Assembly: GCA_036023115.1 (NCBI GenBank)
Contig: JAYKKT010000091.1
Span: forward strand, 29,020,001-29,084,000
Reading direction: 5' to 3'
DNA: 64,000 bases
Source: Brasenia schreberi
Lineage: Eukaryota > Streptophyta > Magnoliopsida > Nymphaeales > Cabombaceae
In this document: positions 31,749 to 43,908 of the stretch, in pieces
How the letters are laid out: each line of letters starts with the position of its first letter
Position numbering within the stretch: position 1 is the first letter of the stretch
Notes under the pieces: model-generated
The model's database searches: none
What the model was told of the DNA's origin: nothing
Seen by the model: the letters and a program-made list of their open reading frames with translations, nothing else
Made by a program: the position numbers and the translations under genes

Positions 31749-33186
31749 TTAAGGAGGAATCATGTCAGTTTTTGTACTTTCATGAATAAATGTAATTTCA
31801 GTCGGAGGAAGTGGTATAACCTGAGTAGACTGTATATTTGATGTAGAATCTTCGTGCACTTTATAATATGATGTGTCTTCATGAAAGGTAACAACATAAA
31901 ATTTTCTTTTTGAAGGATCATAGCACTTATATCCCTTTTGGGTAGTTGAATATCCCAAGAAGACGCACTTAATTGATCGAGCATCTAGTTTATCTCTGGC
32001 ACTTTGGTAAATATGAACAAAACACGTACAACCAAAAACTCTCGGTAGTAAGTAGAATTGTTTCTGAGAAGGACATAAAGAATGGAAGGGAGTATTTCCG
32101 TTGAGAACCCTGCTTGGCATGCGGTTTATGAGAAATACTGATGTCAGAACTGCTTTACCCCAAAAATATTTTGGAACATTGCAACCTATTAAGAGAGTTC
32201 TTGCCACCTCTAAGATATGCCGATTCTTCCTTTCAGTAACTCCATTTTGTTGAGGGGAATGAGAACATGAAGTCTTATGCAACATTCCATGCTGTAGAAT
32301 ATATGAGTGAAGAGATTGGGACATAAACTCTCCATCATTATCACTACAAAGAACCTTTATATTGCTCTAGAGTTGAGTCTTAACAAACTGGCAGTAAATC
32401 AGAAGAATGTTCTTCACTTCATTTTTGGTCTTCATAAGGTAAATCATAGTAAATCTAGTATAATCATCAATAAATGACACAAAATGCTTGTATTCATGCA
32501 CAGAAGTTATAGAACATGGGTCCCAAATATCTGAATGTACAATATTAAATGGAATAGAAGATCGTTTTTCATTCAAAGGAAGGGAAATACGGTGATGCTT
32601 TGCCTTCTGGCAAGTTTCACAATTCAAGTTCAAATCATTACAATCACTGAATTCTGGTAATAACAACTTTATTTTTTAAAATGGTAAATGGCCTAGTCGC
32701 TTGTGCCACCGAGGTATGTCCTCCTTTTGTTTCTCTGTAATGATAGTTGATTGTAATGCAACTCCTTTATTGTCCTCGTAGAAGTAAAGTCCTCTTCTCA
32801 CATTACCCTGACCATAGATCTTTCCCGTCTTCATTTCCTGAAATACACATTCAGTGGAATCAAAGGTTATACTACATTTCAGATCCTGAGTCATAGCAAA
32901 TATAAATAATAAGTTTACTGACATTTTTCAAAGTTCCAAAGGATGTAATAACACTTCCTTTTCCCACTATTGGAGTTAGAGAGCCATCTGCCAGTTTGAT
33001 ATTGATGTTTGCCTGTGTCAATTCATAAGTATCAAAGAAATCTCTTCTGCTAACTATGTGATCCGTGGCTCCAAAATCAATAATCCATATTCTTGAATAG
33101 GAAGAGTTTATATTACTCTGAGTTAGGAATGAGAAGGGATAAGCAACGGTTACTTGTGAGTCATTGTGAGAGGATGCAGATGGCAA
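31749..33186 (-). pseudogene. Copia protease and integrase
   Basis: The protease region (33186-32872) has IIDFGATDHI, where the usual active site is D-S-G-A; the serine has become phenylalanine. Integrase: HKRLGHLPF and CETCQKAKHH (zinc-binding half), HSDIWDPCSI and FIDDYTRF (catalytic core), SPQQNGVTERKNRHILEVAR, then the C-terminal [20 protein letters not shown] and KCVFLGYSTTQKGYKCYDP. It is interrupted by single stops and frameshifts but overall well preserved. Confidence 0.9.
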
Positions 33187-33199
33187 TTGTGAATCTATC

Positions 33200-34227
33200 G
33201 GATGAGCTTTTAACTACTCAATCTCCTTTTTCATATCTGTCAGCGAGGTTAAAGTATCTTCAGCTTTTTGTTTGTGATTCTGATCACTGCTAAAGTATGC
33301 CTTGTTAGATTTATTCTGAAAGTAGGTAGGTTTCACAACTAGGTTCCAATATGTTTCCTTGGTATGTCTTGGTTTACCACAGTGAGAACAGATTATTTTA
33401 TCATTTTCTTCAAATGTCAGTCCAGATCTACCTTTGCCTTTGCCATAACTTTCTCTTCCTCGAGCAAAGGGTGAAACATAAGTATTATTCCTGACAAAAG
33501 CTGAAGTTTCAGAATTGATTTTAGTTTTCTTTTCCAATTATTTTCTGTCTTCTTTCATGAGGAGGAGTAAGTATACAATACTCAAAGAAGGGAGCTGTTC
33601 TTTGATGAGGATATTATTCTTTACCACCTTATACTCTGATGATATGCCCCAAAGAAGGTCAAACACTTTTCGCTCTTCAAATTCCTCGTTCCTCTCCTGT
33701 GTGTAAGTTTGGCATTTTGTTTTAGAATAAAGCTTTAGTTCTTCCCACAGACATCTGAGTTCTGCATAGTATTCACTAACTGATATGCTCTCTTGTCTAC
33801 ACTTTCTGATCTTCTTAATAATATCATACTTTTTTGCTATATTCTTCCACTGAGCATATGCTTCTTAAACTGCTAGCCAGATATCTTTTACTGAATCTAA
33901 AAACATAAATATACTGCCAATCGAAGGTATCATAGATTGTATTAACCAAGCACTGACAAGTGCGTTTTCTCTACACCATCGAGAATACAGAAGATCTGTT
34001 ATAGGTGGTTTGGGAATTTCACCTGTAAGATAATCCCATCGCCCCCTTGCCATGACTCCGAGTTTTATGAATCTGGCCCATTGGAGATAGTTCTTTTCAT
34101 CTAGTTTCAGATTAGTGACTTGAAAAGTTTCGTCTTTGTCCAACAAATTGTCACTACCTTCTGTTATTTTGTTTCTATCCATTATTTCTCCCCTTTTTCT
34201 TTGTTTTTTGCTGTCTATGAAAAGCAT
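33200..34227 (-). pseudogene. Copia gag
   Basis: The likely start is ATG at 34182 (MDRNKITEGS). It continues with FQVTNLKLDEKNYLQWARFI, LVSAWLIQSMIPSI and, after a stop near 33865, a further gag region. The zinc knuckle reads CSHCGKPRHTKETYW, i.e. C-x2-C-x4-H-x4 with the last cysteine replaced by tyrosine. Stops at about 33865 and 33540 break the frame. Confidence 0.88.
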
Positions 34228-34636
34228 TGATATGTATCACCTTAACAAGCAATTACCCTAGATAAATAAACCCTTATCTTAATCACAAAGTGATTATCGG
34301 CCAGCCAGTTGATGCCTCTTGATCTTAAATAAGAAATGAACAGTGGTCTGCGATGGCCAGCAACAACTGATCACATTATGAATTAGACTATCAAACCAGC
34401 CTGTAACAAAGCATATAATCATGCCCTTAAACTGTGATTTTCACTAATCATGTTGGGAAATATAATGTGTATTCCAAACAATGATAAAATCTCAACAAGA
34501 TTCACTGAGCACCGTAGTATATAACCCAAAAATTTTTTCTGTACCTTGAATATTTCTGCAACTTCCAACAACGATTTTGTGGACTGATTTCCCAACAAAA
34601 AAATGCTGATTTTATCTCGAATATGCTTTGATACCA

Positions 34637-34981
34637 TGTAGAAATTAAACGCTAAACTACTTTATTTTATTAATGACAAAGACCACTTACATCAAATCTC
34701 CAAGATAAGGGCTGATCGGCTCCCTGCTGCCGCCTAAACCCATTCACTCAAACCCTAATGACTACTTAAGTATTTATACTAATGTTCTAATTTGAAAGAC
34801 CTAAATACCCCTACTTAATAATTAATAAGACTCAGTACCTAATGGATCACAAATCGATCCATTAGGACCCGCATTACTCCTACATAACTATAAATATAAA
34901 GATTCTATAAAGACACACGCAATGTACATATACAATGAAATTACTAAGCTCGATAATCAAGATTCAACTTGATCTCCAACA
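34637..34981 (-). repeat. 5' LTR of the copia element
   Basis: 345 bp. Abuts the primer binding site (minus-strand TGGTATCAAAGC from 34636) and the right target duplication CCATG. Confidence 0.94.
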
Positions 34982-34986
34982 CCATG

Positions 34987-37060
34987 AACCCACACAAGGT
35001 GTGGACTATCACTTACTCGAAGGCACCACACATAATGACAGAGTTAAGGAGCATTCTTGGTCTGCCGAACTATTATTATAGGTTCATAAGGCATTTTTCA
35101 AAGATTGCTATACCCGTTATCGAGCTTATGAAGAAGGGCACAACTTGGATGTGGTCAAAAAGTTGTGAATGTTGAAAGACTTGAATGAGGCAGTAAGCAT
35201 TGAGTCAATTCTTCGATTATCAAATTTCTTGCTCTCCTTCAAGCTGATGCCAATGATTGATCTATCTATGGAGTTCTTGTTCATGAGGGGTATACTATTA
35301 CCTTTGAGAGCATGAAGCTAAAAGATGCGAGCCCCTTTCATGAGAGAGCTTTTAGCCGTTGTGCATTGCTTGTGGATTTGACGAGTTTACCTTCTAGCAC
35401 TCTCTTATTAGTAATGTGACCAATACCTTCTTTAATACCTAGAAGAAGCTAACCCTTAGACATGCTAGATGGTTAAACACACTCAAGGAGTACAACATCA
35501 ACTGAATATTTCGGTTAAGAAGACAAAATGTAGTTGCAAATGCCCTTAGATACAAACACATTGAGGAGGTTCTACCCAAGGTGAAACGAGTTCAAAGGGA
35601 GATGTAGCTTGTGAGGGAGCATGCAGATGAGGATCCAACCTATGTTTAGTACCGATGATAAGTATAAGTAGGATTGATATATCGATACAAGTTGAGAGAC
35701 GACCTTATCTTGACAAAAGAGAGGCAATTATTGGTACTTGATAATAGAAACCTATAGAGGAGGTTGATACATGAGGTACAAGACATAGAGTACACTAACA
35801 CCAATTAGGAGAACAAATAATAGCACTGCAAGCAAGGGGTTATTGCTGGCCCTACATGACACATGATGTCACCAAATGTATCTGCACCTACCTATTTGTC
35901 AATAGGACAAGACAATGTGTGTGTTCCCCACAAGATTTCTTTAACCTTGACCCATTCTAGAGTGACTTTGAAGGGCTATTTTGATGGATTTTATCCGAGC
36001 ACTATGAAGAGTTGATGGCTTCAAGTCGATCTTTGTTATTGTGGATTGATTCTCAAAGTATGCACTCTTCACGTCAGCGGTGAGGGAATGTAGCGCCAGA
36101 GATATAGGGTGAGTATTCTTACATAACTTAATGAGGCTTTTCGGTATCTCCGAGGATATTGTAAGCAACAGGAACTACTGCTTTACCGACATATTTTTGA
36201 CAAAGTTGTTTATGTTGATGGGTACATGGTTAGTATTTTCCTCCATCCAGCATTCCTAGATCGAAGTTCAGATTGATCGTCCAATTGTGATTTTAGAGGA
36301 GTACCACAAACAATTATGATGGTGAGCAAGAAAATTTGGGTGTTGTTGGAGATGGTGCAATTCAACTACAATACCTATTATGGTTCTTCCACTTCTATGA
36401 GCTTGTTTGAGTTTATTTCGAGATGACAACCCTTGAGTCCGTGGGATGTCACCACGATCAAGCAAAGTAGCAGTTGCACGACAATACTTCAAGAAGTTAG
36501 AGAGCATAGAATTATGTAGGATGACACATGAGCTTGCTTGTAGGGACGCATAATTCACCAATCGACATCGGCTTCTTCTTGAGTTTGAGGTTGGAGATAG
36601 AGTCTAGCTCTGTATTTCAGAGTATATTCATACGCAAGTAGTACAAGAAATCAACTACATGAGGCTAAATATTCGTTTGGACAGTTCCTTCGAGGTTTTA
36701 TGGTGTATTGAGTAAATGGTGTACAAACCCGAACTTCTAGAGGGGCTTGAAGTTGCATCTCGTGTTTCATGTTTCTTAATTAAAGCCATACTATGAAGGA
36801 TTCCTAGAGGTTGCAGAGTTGACATCCTCCATTGGTTCAAATGAGTATTGATCGAGTTGAGCACATTCTTGAACATTGTATAGAGCAATCATGATCTCAT
36901 TGCGAGACTCAGTACCCGGTGCATTGGACATAACAATCGGATGATGATGACTCATGAGGACCTACCACACAACTTTGGCAGTATGATGGATCTGGGATTA
37001 TCGCTGGATGTCGAGGACTAAGTGCCGATGCTGTCTCACATCCTACGACGGGCGTTTGGT
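34987..37060 (+). pseudogene. Ty3/gypsy RT end, RNase H, integrase and chromodomain remnant
   Basis: Resumes after the copia insertion with TMNPHKVWTITYSKAPHIM, then LRSILGLPNYYYRFIRHFSK, typical of gypsy RT/RNase H. Integrase traces are seen at 35640-36300, then FHVS-LKPYYEGF (about 36765-36800) and a degraded chromodomain (about 36850-36985: VEHILEHCIEQS, SHCETQYPVHWT, QSDDDS). A chromodomain after integrase marks the chromovirus group. Many stops. No 3' LTR was identified. Confidence 0.8.
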
Positions 37061-37709
37061 CTATGACCTTCCAGGACACTTTTTAGTCTTTTCGTTCTTT
37101 TTGTACCGAGTATTGAACACTAGGTGTCGAGTACATATATTGGATGTGGTTGCATGATACAAATAAGGACTTCGTCCTTCTTTGTAATAATTCTGGATTT
37201 GAGCAATAGAGAAGTGTTCTCCTTTTCTTCGTCTTGCCAAGGGAGTACGAGAGCTGCACAAGAGTGAGAGTCATGCATCGTCCAACAGAAAGGAAAATCC
37301 ATTACGAACGAGAGAGGAACGCCATTGCTTGGCATAATGCTAGTCGCAAAATCAGCCTGAATGACAACATATCTAGTTGCGGTTACGTTCTTCGAATCAA
37401 AACCATTTCGCTGTGATTTTCTTTGCGGTTGAAAGCCCGTGATACATTGTATACCGTTTTAGCAGTTAAACCTCCAATCTAGAGCCCAAATATGATATCT
37501 GACAAACATGGATAACCAGATCCGATCCGTTGAAACTTTCGCGTTCAAAAATTAAATTGAACTTAACGGTGGTTTGGGTTCTTTATCTTATTTTGCTTTC
37601 AAATTGTTTCCGGTAATGTGTATGGCGAGTCATTCGTATGCCTACTTTTATGAGTACATCGTGGTACAAAATTGATAGGCTTCTTTATCTGAGTTTAGGA
37701 GTTGATGTT
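37061..37709. other. Gypsy 3' non-coding region / unclassified
   Basis: Contains a short stretch (37120-37260) that looks like the end of a gypsy 3' leader and purine-rich sequence. No LTR match to the 26-27.6 kb region was found. Confidence 0.35.
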
Positions 37710-37982
37710 TGTAAGTGTCATTCTCACGCTTTAAAACGTTACATGAAAGAAAAATGGTAACATTACATAAATTAAACAGAAACAACATAAACTTTACCTT
37801 TACACTGATTAAAAACACATAACTTGTAACATAAAGTCCATATGGGAAAACAAGTGTCTATAAATACTCTACAAAAAATACAAAGTACACTAGATTGAAA
37901 ACATATTGTGAATACCATCTTTTATGCGTAACCCATACAAGAGAAACCATATACAACTACATCACAAAAAAAACCAAGCTTG

Positions 37983-39366
37983 GGAATTGACTGATTTGCC
38001 TAAAGGAATGAAAACTATAGGTTGTAAATGAGTTCTCGAAAAGAAATATAAGGTCAATGGAACAATTGACAAGTTCAAAGAGAGACTAGTTGCAAAGAGT
38101 TTTTCGCAAAAGGAGGGGATAGATTATGTTGAGAAATATTCTCCTATTACGAAATTTGCATCCATAAGAATAATCCTTGGGAACATATTATGATTTGGAT
38201 TTAGTAAAAACTACTTTTCTAAATGAAGATTTAAATGAAATCATATATATGCAACAACCTGAGCGATACAGAGTTGAAGGCGAAAAAATAAAGTATATAG
38301 GTGAAAAATTCCTATATGACTTTAAACAATCACCTCATCAATGATATTTGACTTTTCAAAATATCATTATTGAATTTGGGTTTGTGGCTAATGAACTTGA
38401 CCATTGTGTATATGACTGAAATAGTGAGAGTCATTTTGTCATCTTATCATTATGTGCAGATGACATATTGATGATTGGAAATAATAATGAGATGATTGTC
38501 AAAACCAAGTCATGGTTAAACTCAAGGTTTGAAATGAAGGATATGGGAGAGACATCTTATATTCTAAGAATAAATATTTCTCGAGATAGGGAATCTAAAC
38601 TCTTATGTCTAAGTGAAGAGAGATATAGCGATTATATCTTCAAGAAGTTTAAAATGGGTGAATACAAATATGCATCTGTATCCACTGTAAAAGGGGTCAA
38701 ACTAAGTAAGACTGATTGTCTCGGTGAGAAATGATAAACCTAATGTTCCTTATGCACAAGTTGTTGGTAGCTTGATGTATGATATGTTGTGTATAAGATC
38801 TTATATTAACTTTGTTGTTGGTCTTATAAGTAGATATTAAAGTAATCCTGGTTGACAACATTCGATAGATGGGATGCTAAGATATATCAAAGGAACAAAG
38901 ACTTGAAACTTTGCTTTCAAGCAGATGAACTGAAAGTGGTAAGATACTCATGCTAACTTTGCTAGGAGCAAAGATGACATCAAATCAATCTCGGGTCAAA
39001 TATTCTTATTTGGAGGTGAAACCGTTTCTTGGGCATGCAAAAAATAGGGTTGTTTAGCATGCATACACAAGAGGCTTAGTATGTGCTTGCGGTATGGTTG
39101 CAACTAGTGCCGTTTGAATAAGCCACTTCATATGTGATTTAAAGCTAGATATAGCCAATGAGCCAGTTGTGATTTATTGTGACAACAATGCAACAATTAC
39201 TCTGATTAAGAGTGACGCTGATAACTCCAAAAGCAAGCATATAATGGTTAAATACCACTATGTTCATGATATGGTTATGAGAAAGGAAATATCCATCTCA
39301 TATATACCAATCGATGACATGTTGGCGGACCTCTTAACTAAAGGTATAATAGAGGATCTTTTCTGA
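37983..39366 (+). pseudogene. Copia RT and RNase H remnant
   Basis: Begins GELTDLPKGMKTIGCK then VLEKKYKVNGTIDKFKERLV, KSFSQKEGIDYVEKYSPI. The active site region reads LCADDILMIGNN (YADD/YVDD variant). 38468-38734 is open (FEMKDMGETSYILRINI). RNase H at 39169-39366: YCDNNATITLIKSD, KSKHIMVKYHYVHDMV, DDMLADLLTKGI. Stops and frameshifts at about 38028, 38190, 38343 and 38733. Confidence 0.85.
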
Positions 39367-39394
39367 AAGCATGTGCAAACATGGGTTTGAGGTA

Positions 39395-39660
39395 TGTTTG
39401 ATTGTTGTGTAGGTAAGAAACCACACAACAGGTAATGCTTGTAATAACAATCAAACATGACATAACTTGAAAAACTTTACAAAAGTGGGAGAATGAACTC
39501 CGGAAGAACTCAAATCAGACACAAAACCAATATGTCAAATTACTTAACTCGAATGGTCAAGTGAGTTTGATTGTTGTGTAGGTAAGAAACCACATAACGG
39601 GTAATGATTGCAATAATAATCATACACGACATAACTTCGAAAACCTTACAAAATTGGTTG
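39395..39660 (+). repeat. Duplicated segment before the polypurine tract
   Basis: GTTTGATTGTTGTGTAGGTA starts at 39396 and again at 39565 (offset 169). Both copies continue through AAACCACA, AATAATCA or AACAATCA and GACATAACTT. The duplicate ends with CGAATGG-CAAGTG / CGAATGGCTAAGTGGGAGA, so two near-copies of the polypurine region exist. Confidence 0.75.
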
Positions 39661-39970
39661 GCAAAACCAATATGTTGGCTCGAATGGCTAAGTGGGAGAT
39701 GTAACAGAAAATGACTATTCTCAGACTCTAAAACGTTACATGAAAGAGAAATGGTAATGTTACATAAATTAAACAAAAAACAGTAACATTAAAGAGATTA
39801 AAAACACATAATGTCTTGTAACAGAAAACCCATACGTGAAAACCAGGTAGATGAAACCATCTATAAGTATTGTACAAAGAATACATAGTACAATAGATTG
39901 GAAAAATATTGTGAATACCATCTTTCCTGCGTAAACCGTCTCAGGGAAAACGTATACAACGACATCAACA

Positions 39971-40180
39971 TCCTTTTCCCCTCTGAGCGAGATCCACGTT
40001 CGATTGTGACTCAAGAAACCTTCGATGACGAACCGGAGCATGGCCGACTGCAGACCGACAATGTTTGTGTCACTAGTGTTTAATACAAGAATTGAGTTCT
40101 TGGCATAATCGGGTACCCTTGGAAAGAGTTCTCTAACTAGAACAATTCCGAGGTCCACATTTCCTCGTATTTAAGATACG
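39971..40180. other. Unclassified sequence
   Basis: GC-richer than its surroundings. A 129-codon minus-strand frame (40158-39769) crosses the LTR and is not credible as a gene as a whole, though 39985-40158 alone looks protein-like. No family recognised. Confidence 0.3.
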
Positions 40181-40394
40181 TGCGACAAGGTGAAATGGCT
40201 TCTATTAGGGTCTAATCTCAAGAATGCTTACGTTAATAATTCTCATTGATATCGATGTACCAACAAGTTCACCTTTTCATGTGGCCATGCGACAAGGTGA
40301 AATGGCTTCTATTAGGGTCTAATCTCAAGAATGCTTACGCTAATAATTCTCATTGATACCGATGTACCAACAAGTTCACCTTTTCATGTGCCCA
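40181..40394. repeat. Tandem duplication, unit 107 bp
   Basis: Two near-identical units start TGCGACAAGGTGAAATGGC at 40181 and 40288 and end near TTCACCTTTTCATGTG. By eye only about three to four positions differ, so this is the youngest local duplication in the window. Confidence 0.93.
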
Positions 40395-40860
40395 ATGCTT
40401 GGAAGTTATGCCGTCAATGGTTCAAGTTAAGGTTACCTTCTCATTAACATGGATGTGAGAGGATTTGAAAAATCCTACCTGAGGATGTGGGGAATCTAAA
40501 GAGTAAATTTGAAGGAATGAAAGTTTAAAATTTAAATCATCATCGTTAAAGTGAAGGTTGCATTCTATCTATTTGTCCTTCACTTTAAACATGTCCTTTG
40601 TGAAAAGCTTGACAAAGCAACTTTTTTGGTAGAGTTTAGTGGTCTTTTGGAGGAAAAAAGGTGTCTAAGCATAAATACGTAACAACAAACAAATTGCTAG
40701 GGTTCCTAGTCCTTTACTTATATCCTGCACCAAAATCTGTTATCTTCATTGATGTAGACTCCTCTTTGTCACTGATTCCCCTCCTACCTCTTGCACTTCT
40801 AACGGATCTATTAATCTGCTTTTTCCAAATTATGTACATGGAGATTCTAGGGTTTTATAT
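40395..40860. other. Unclassified stretch
   Basis: AT-rich with no convincing open frame; the 74-codon plus-strand frame at 40661-40885 reads into an LTR and has no recognisable family. Confidence 0.35.
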
Positions 40861-41141
40861 TGTTGATAAACAAAGGAAAATATAATCTAACACAAGGGAT
40901 TAAAGGAGATAAGGAGGAGGCAGTAGTCGGCCTTCCTTGGTCTAGTGGTTGCACTCTCTCTAATCTCATTTATTTTTCTTAACCTAATGGGCAACAACCC
41001 ATTAGTATTTATGCAACATTCAAACTTGAAAGACATATATACCCCTAATAAGTAAATCAGAACTAGACAATAGACAATCAATCATAAAGAAAATACAAAA
41101 TTAAACACAAACGACATATAAATCGTGATTATTCTTCAACA

Positions 41142-43596
41142 CTCCCTCTTAAGTTGAGACGAAGATACTATGAGTGCTCAACCTATTCAGAAGTTTTTCC
41201 GGTCTTCCTTTCTCTAGCACTTTGGTTAAGAAATCTGCATACTGGTCTTCTAATTTCACATATATCATCTGTGTAACTCCTGACTTTACTGCATCTCTTA
41301 TAAAGTGAATCAATTTTGATGTGCTTGGTTTTTTCGTGATACACAAGATTAATAGCTATTTATTGATGCTTGGTTATCATAATAGAACAAAGTTGATTTT
41401 TCTGAATAAGTGCCAAGTTCTTGGAGTAATGACTTTAGCCACATAGCTTCACACATACCAAGAGCAGCTTCTATGATCTCTCTATTATTGTATGCTTTTT
41501 ACTTTTTTTATGACACTATATTGTCATGAACCATAGTCAAGTATCCTAAGATAGATCTCCAATCATCATTAGATCCTGCCCAATCTGCATTTGGATAAAG
41601 TTATAAACCTCATTGTTCAGATGATTGTGTGCTGTATATAGCACACCCTTTTCAAGAGTATGCTTTAGGTACCTCAATATTTAACGTACTGCATTCTTAT
41701 GAGTCTTTGTAGGACAATGCATAAATCGGTTCACCATACTTACAACATATGAAATATCTGAGCACGTAATGATTGTGTATGAGTCGTCCCACTATTCTTT
41801 AGTAATCACCACTTTCTTTCAAAGTCTCTTATGCACGAGCACTCACTTCAAATTACTATCCATAGGTACACTTGTAGGTTTACACTCTAGCATTTGTGTA
41901 TCTCTCAGTAAATTTAAAGTATTTTTCCTTTCAGTTAAGAATATACCACTAGCATTTTTAAGACTTAATCCTCATAAAATAGTATCGAGGTTCGAGATCC
42001 TATGTCGAACAAAGAGAGTAGCTGATCCTTTAGCAACTTGATTTCATTTTCATTTTTGCCAGTAATAATAATATCGTCCACATATACAAGTAAAACACAT
42101 CACTTTTCCTCTCCATACAAACAAAGTATGGTCACTTACACTTCTGTTTAACCCAAGATTAATAACTCATCACTAAAATTTTCAAACCATGTATGAGGTG
42201 ACTGGTATGGGAAAAGGCTTAGTTGTTGTTGTTGTAGTATGTTCGAGGTGACTGCTTTAATCCATATATAGTTTTTTTAGCTTACACACTCCATTATCTG
42301 TATAGGCATTATTTGTCCCAGGTGGTAGGTTCATATAAATTTCTTCATTTAAATCTTCTTGGAGAAATGCATTCTTGACATCTAGTTGCTAAAGGTTCCA
42401 CCCTTTATTTTTAGCTATACTGATTAGTACTCTTATAGTTGTCAACTTGGAACCCGGTGCAAATGTTTCGATATAGTCTAACTCATATGCTTGACTGTAA
42501 CCCTTGGTAATGAGACAAACTTTATATCTCTCCATGCTCCCATCAACCTTATATTATATTTTAGGGTGTACACCCACTTCCAGCCAACCAGTTTTCTGCC
42601 TGGAGGTAGTATCACAATGTCTGATGTCTGATTTTTCTCTAAGGCTAGAATCTCAGTCTTCATAGCTTCTCTCCACTGCTTGGAATCCTTTGCTTTTTCG
42701 TAATTTCTTGGTACCTAAACCAAATCAGAATTAAGGGCAAACATCTTATAGTTGTTAGAAGTATTCTGATACAAAATGTATTGAGAAATGGGATAAGTGC
42801 AAGATCTCTTTCTTTTTTGTAGTGCAATAGAAACATCCAACTCATATTCTGTGTATTCTATAGTGGTAGGTTCAGGTTCACCCTCTGTTGGTTGTGGATC
42901 GGAGTAGGGTAGTTCCTCTTAGGGCATGGTAGGCTGCAAAATTTTAGTAGTAGTGTCCTTTCATTTTCTATATACGTGTATTTCCTTCATAGGCTGATTT
43001 TTTTATTCTACAATCTCTTACTGTGGAGTATCTTCCCATATTTATGGTTCTGAAGATATATGCATGACAGCAGAATCTTGATGCTCCATAGATGCTTTCT
43101 CTCCCTTGTTGTCATAGGATGTTAAATCCTCGAAGAAGGTCACATTCATAGGTACATATACTTTTTTCTTATTCGGATCATAACATACAAAACACTAACG
43201 TGCTGATGAGTAACCCAAAAACATGTACTTGATAGGGATAACATCCAATTTTATCTCTATGCCTAATGATCATTCACATAACACACACATCCAAATACTT
43301 TGAGTGAAATCTCAAATCTTTTTTTAGGCATTAATACCTATAGAGGGATTTTACCTTGTAATAATGTAGGAGTCTTGTTTATAAGGAATACTGCCATTAG
43401 AATTGCATCTCTCCAAAAAGACTTAGGGACATTACCTCCAATAAGAAGTGATCTGAAATCTCTAAAATATGATGATTTTTCAGATGCACTTCATTGAATT
43501 CTCCATCGTTCTCTGATCTGATGTATTTGTGAACTATGCCGTGATTCTTCAGATGCACCCCATTGAATTCTCCACCGTTCTCTGATCCGATGTATT
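41142..43596 (-). pseudogene. C1 copia integrase, RT and RNase H remnants
   Basis: RNase H end at 41346-41149 (YVKLEDQYADFLTKVL). RT start at about 42663-42478 (LPPGRKLVGWKWVYTLKYN). Integrase C-terminal part around 43170-43270. The integrase segment around 43479-43596 carries an in-frame 69-bp (23-codon) duplication: SENDGEFNEVHLKNH and SENGGEFNGVHLKNH occur in tandem. Numerous stops. Confidence 0.78.
42192..42254 (+). mobile_element. Ultra-short RTE 3' tail in C1
   Basis: GGTATGGGAAAAGGCTTAG followed by TTGTTGTTGTTGTAG (about 42204-42237) is the RTE 3' terminus, only about 33 bp long. TATGAGGTGACTG on the left and TATGTTCGAGGTGACTG on the right form the target duplication (with a small length difference). 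Confidence 0.82.
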
Positions 43597-43908
43597 TGAT
43601 TAAACTGATAAAACTTAATGAACTTTATTGAATATTAATGACAAACTTATAGAATGGGCATAACAAAGACATCAGTAGCCCTTTGGACAAGTCACTGTGC
43701 AACCCTCTGGCAGCTGCACCTTCTTGATCTTCTCTTATTTTTTCTTAACAGAACCCTAGTGGATATTAATAGGTCTAATCTAACTTAAATGACTAATATG
43801 CCCTTACTAATAAACCAGAACTACAAACTTACAAACGAGTCAGATAGACTCTAGATATGAGCACAATATAAAATGTAGTAGTCTGATTTATTCTTAGATG
43901 CTTTAACA

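Larger units (their letters stand above)
29599..34981 (-). mobile_element. Full-length Ty1/copia retrotransposon
   Basis: LTRs at 29599-29953 and 34637-34981, TGTAGAAATT to CTCCAACA, flanked by a perfect 5-bp duplication CCATG (29594-29598 and 34982-34986). The minus strand carries the primer site TGGTATCAAAGC next to the right LTR and a purine tract ACTTGAGGGGACG next to the left LTR. By eye the LTRs differ at about 13 positions plus small indels, so the insertion is moderately recent. It interrupts a gypsy element. Domain order gag, protease, integrase, RT, RNase H is copia-type. Confidence 0.95.
37710..39970 (+). mobile_element. Internally deleted Ty1/copia element
   Basis: LTRs of about 260-270 bp at 37710-37975 and 39700-39970 share TAAAACGTTACATGAAAGA, ACATAAATTAAACA, GATTAAAAACACATAA and GTGAATACCATCTTT. 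The purine tract AAGTGGGAGA precedes the right LTR, so the element is on the plus strand. The left LTR runs straight into RT coding sequence: primer site, gag, protease and integrase are missing. No clear target duplication. Confidence 0.82.
40861..43596 (-). mobile_element. Copia element C1, 3' half only
   Basis: 3' LTR at 40861-41141 (TGTTGATAAA to CTTCAACA), preceded on the minus strand by the purine tract AACTTAAGAGGGAG. RNase H, RT and the C-terminal half of integrase follow rightward, with KYIGSENGGEFNGVHLKNHG-like integrase sequence ending at 43596, where the LTR of element C2 begins. Gag, protease, the N-terminal half of integrase and the 5' LTR are missing. Confidence 0.82.

Noticed and set aside
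39769..40158. Minus-strand 129-codon frame
   Set aside because: It spans the antisense of a copia LTR and adjacent sequence; the hydrophobic C-terminal half is LTR-derived.
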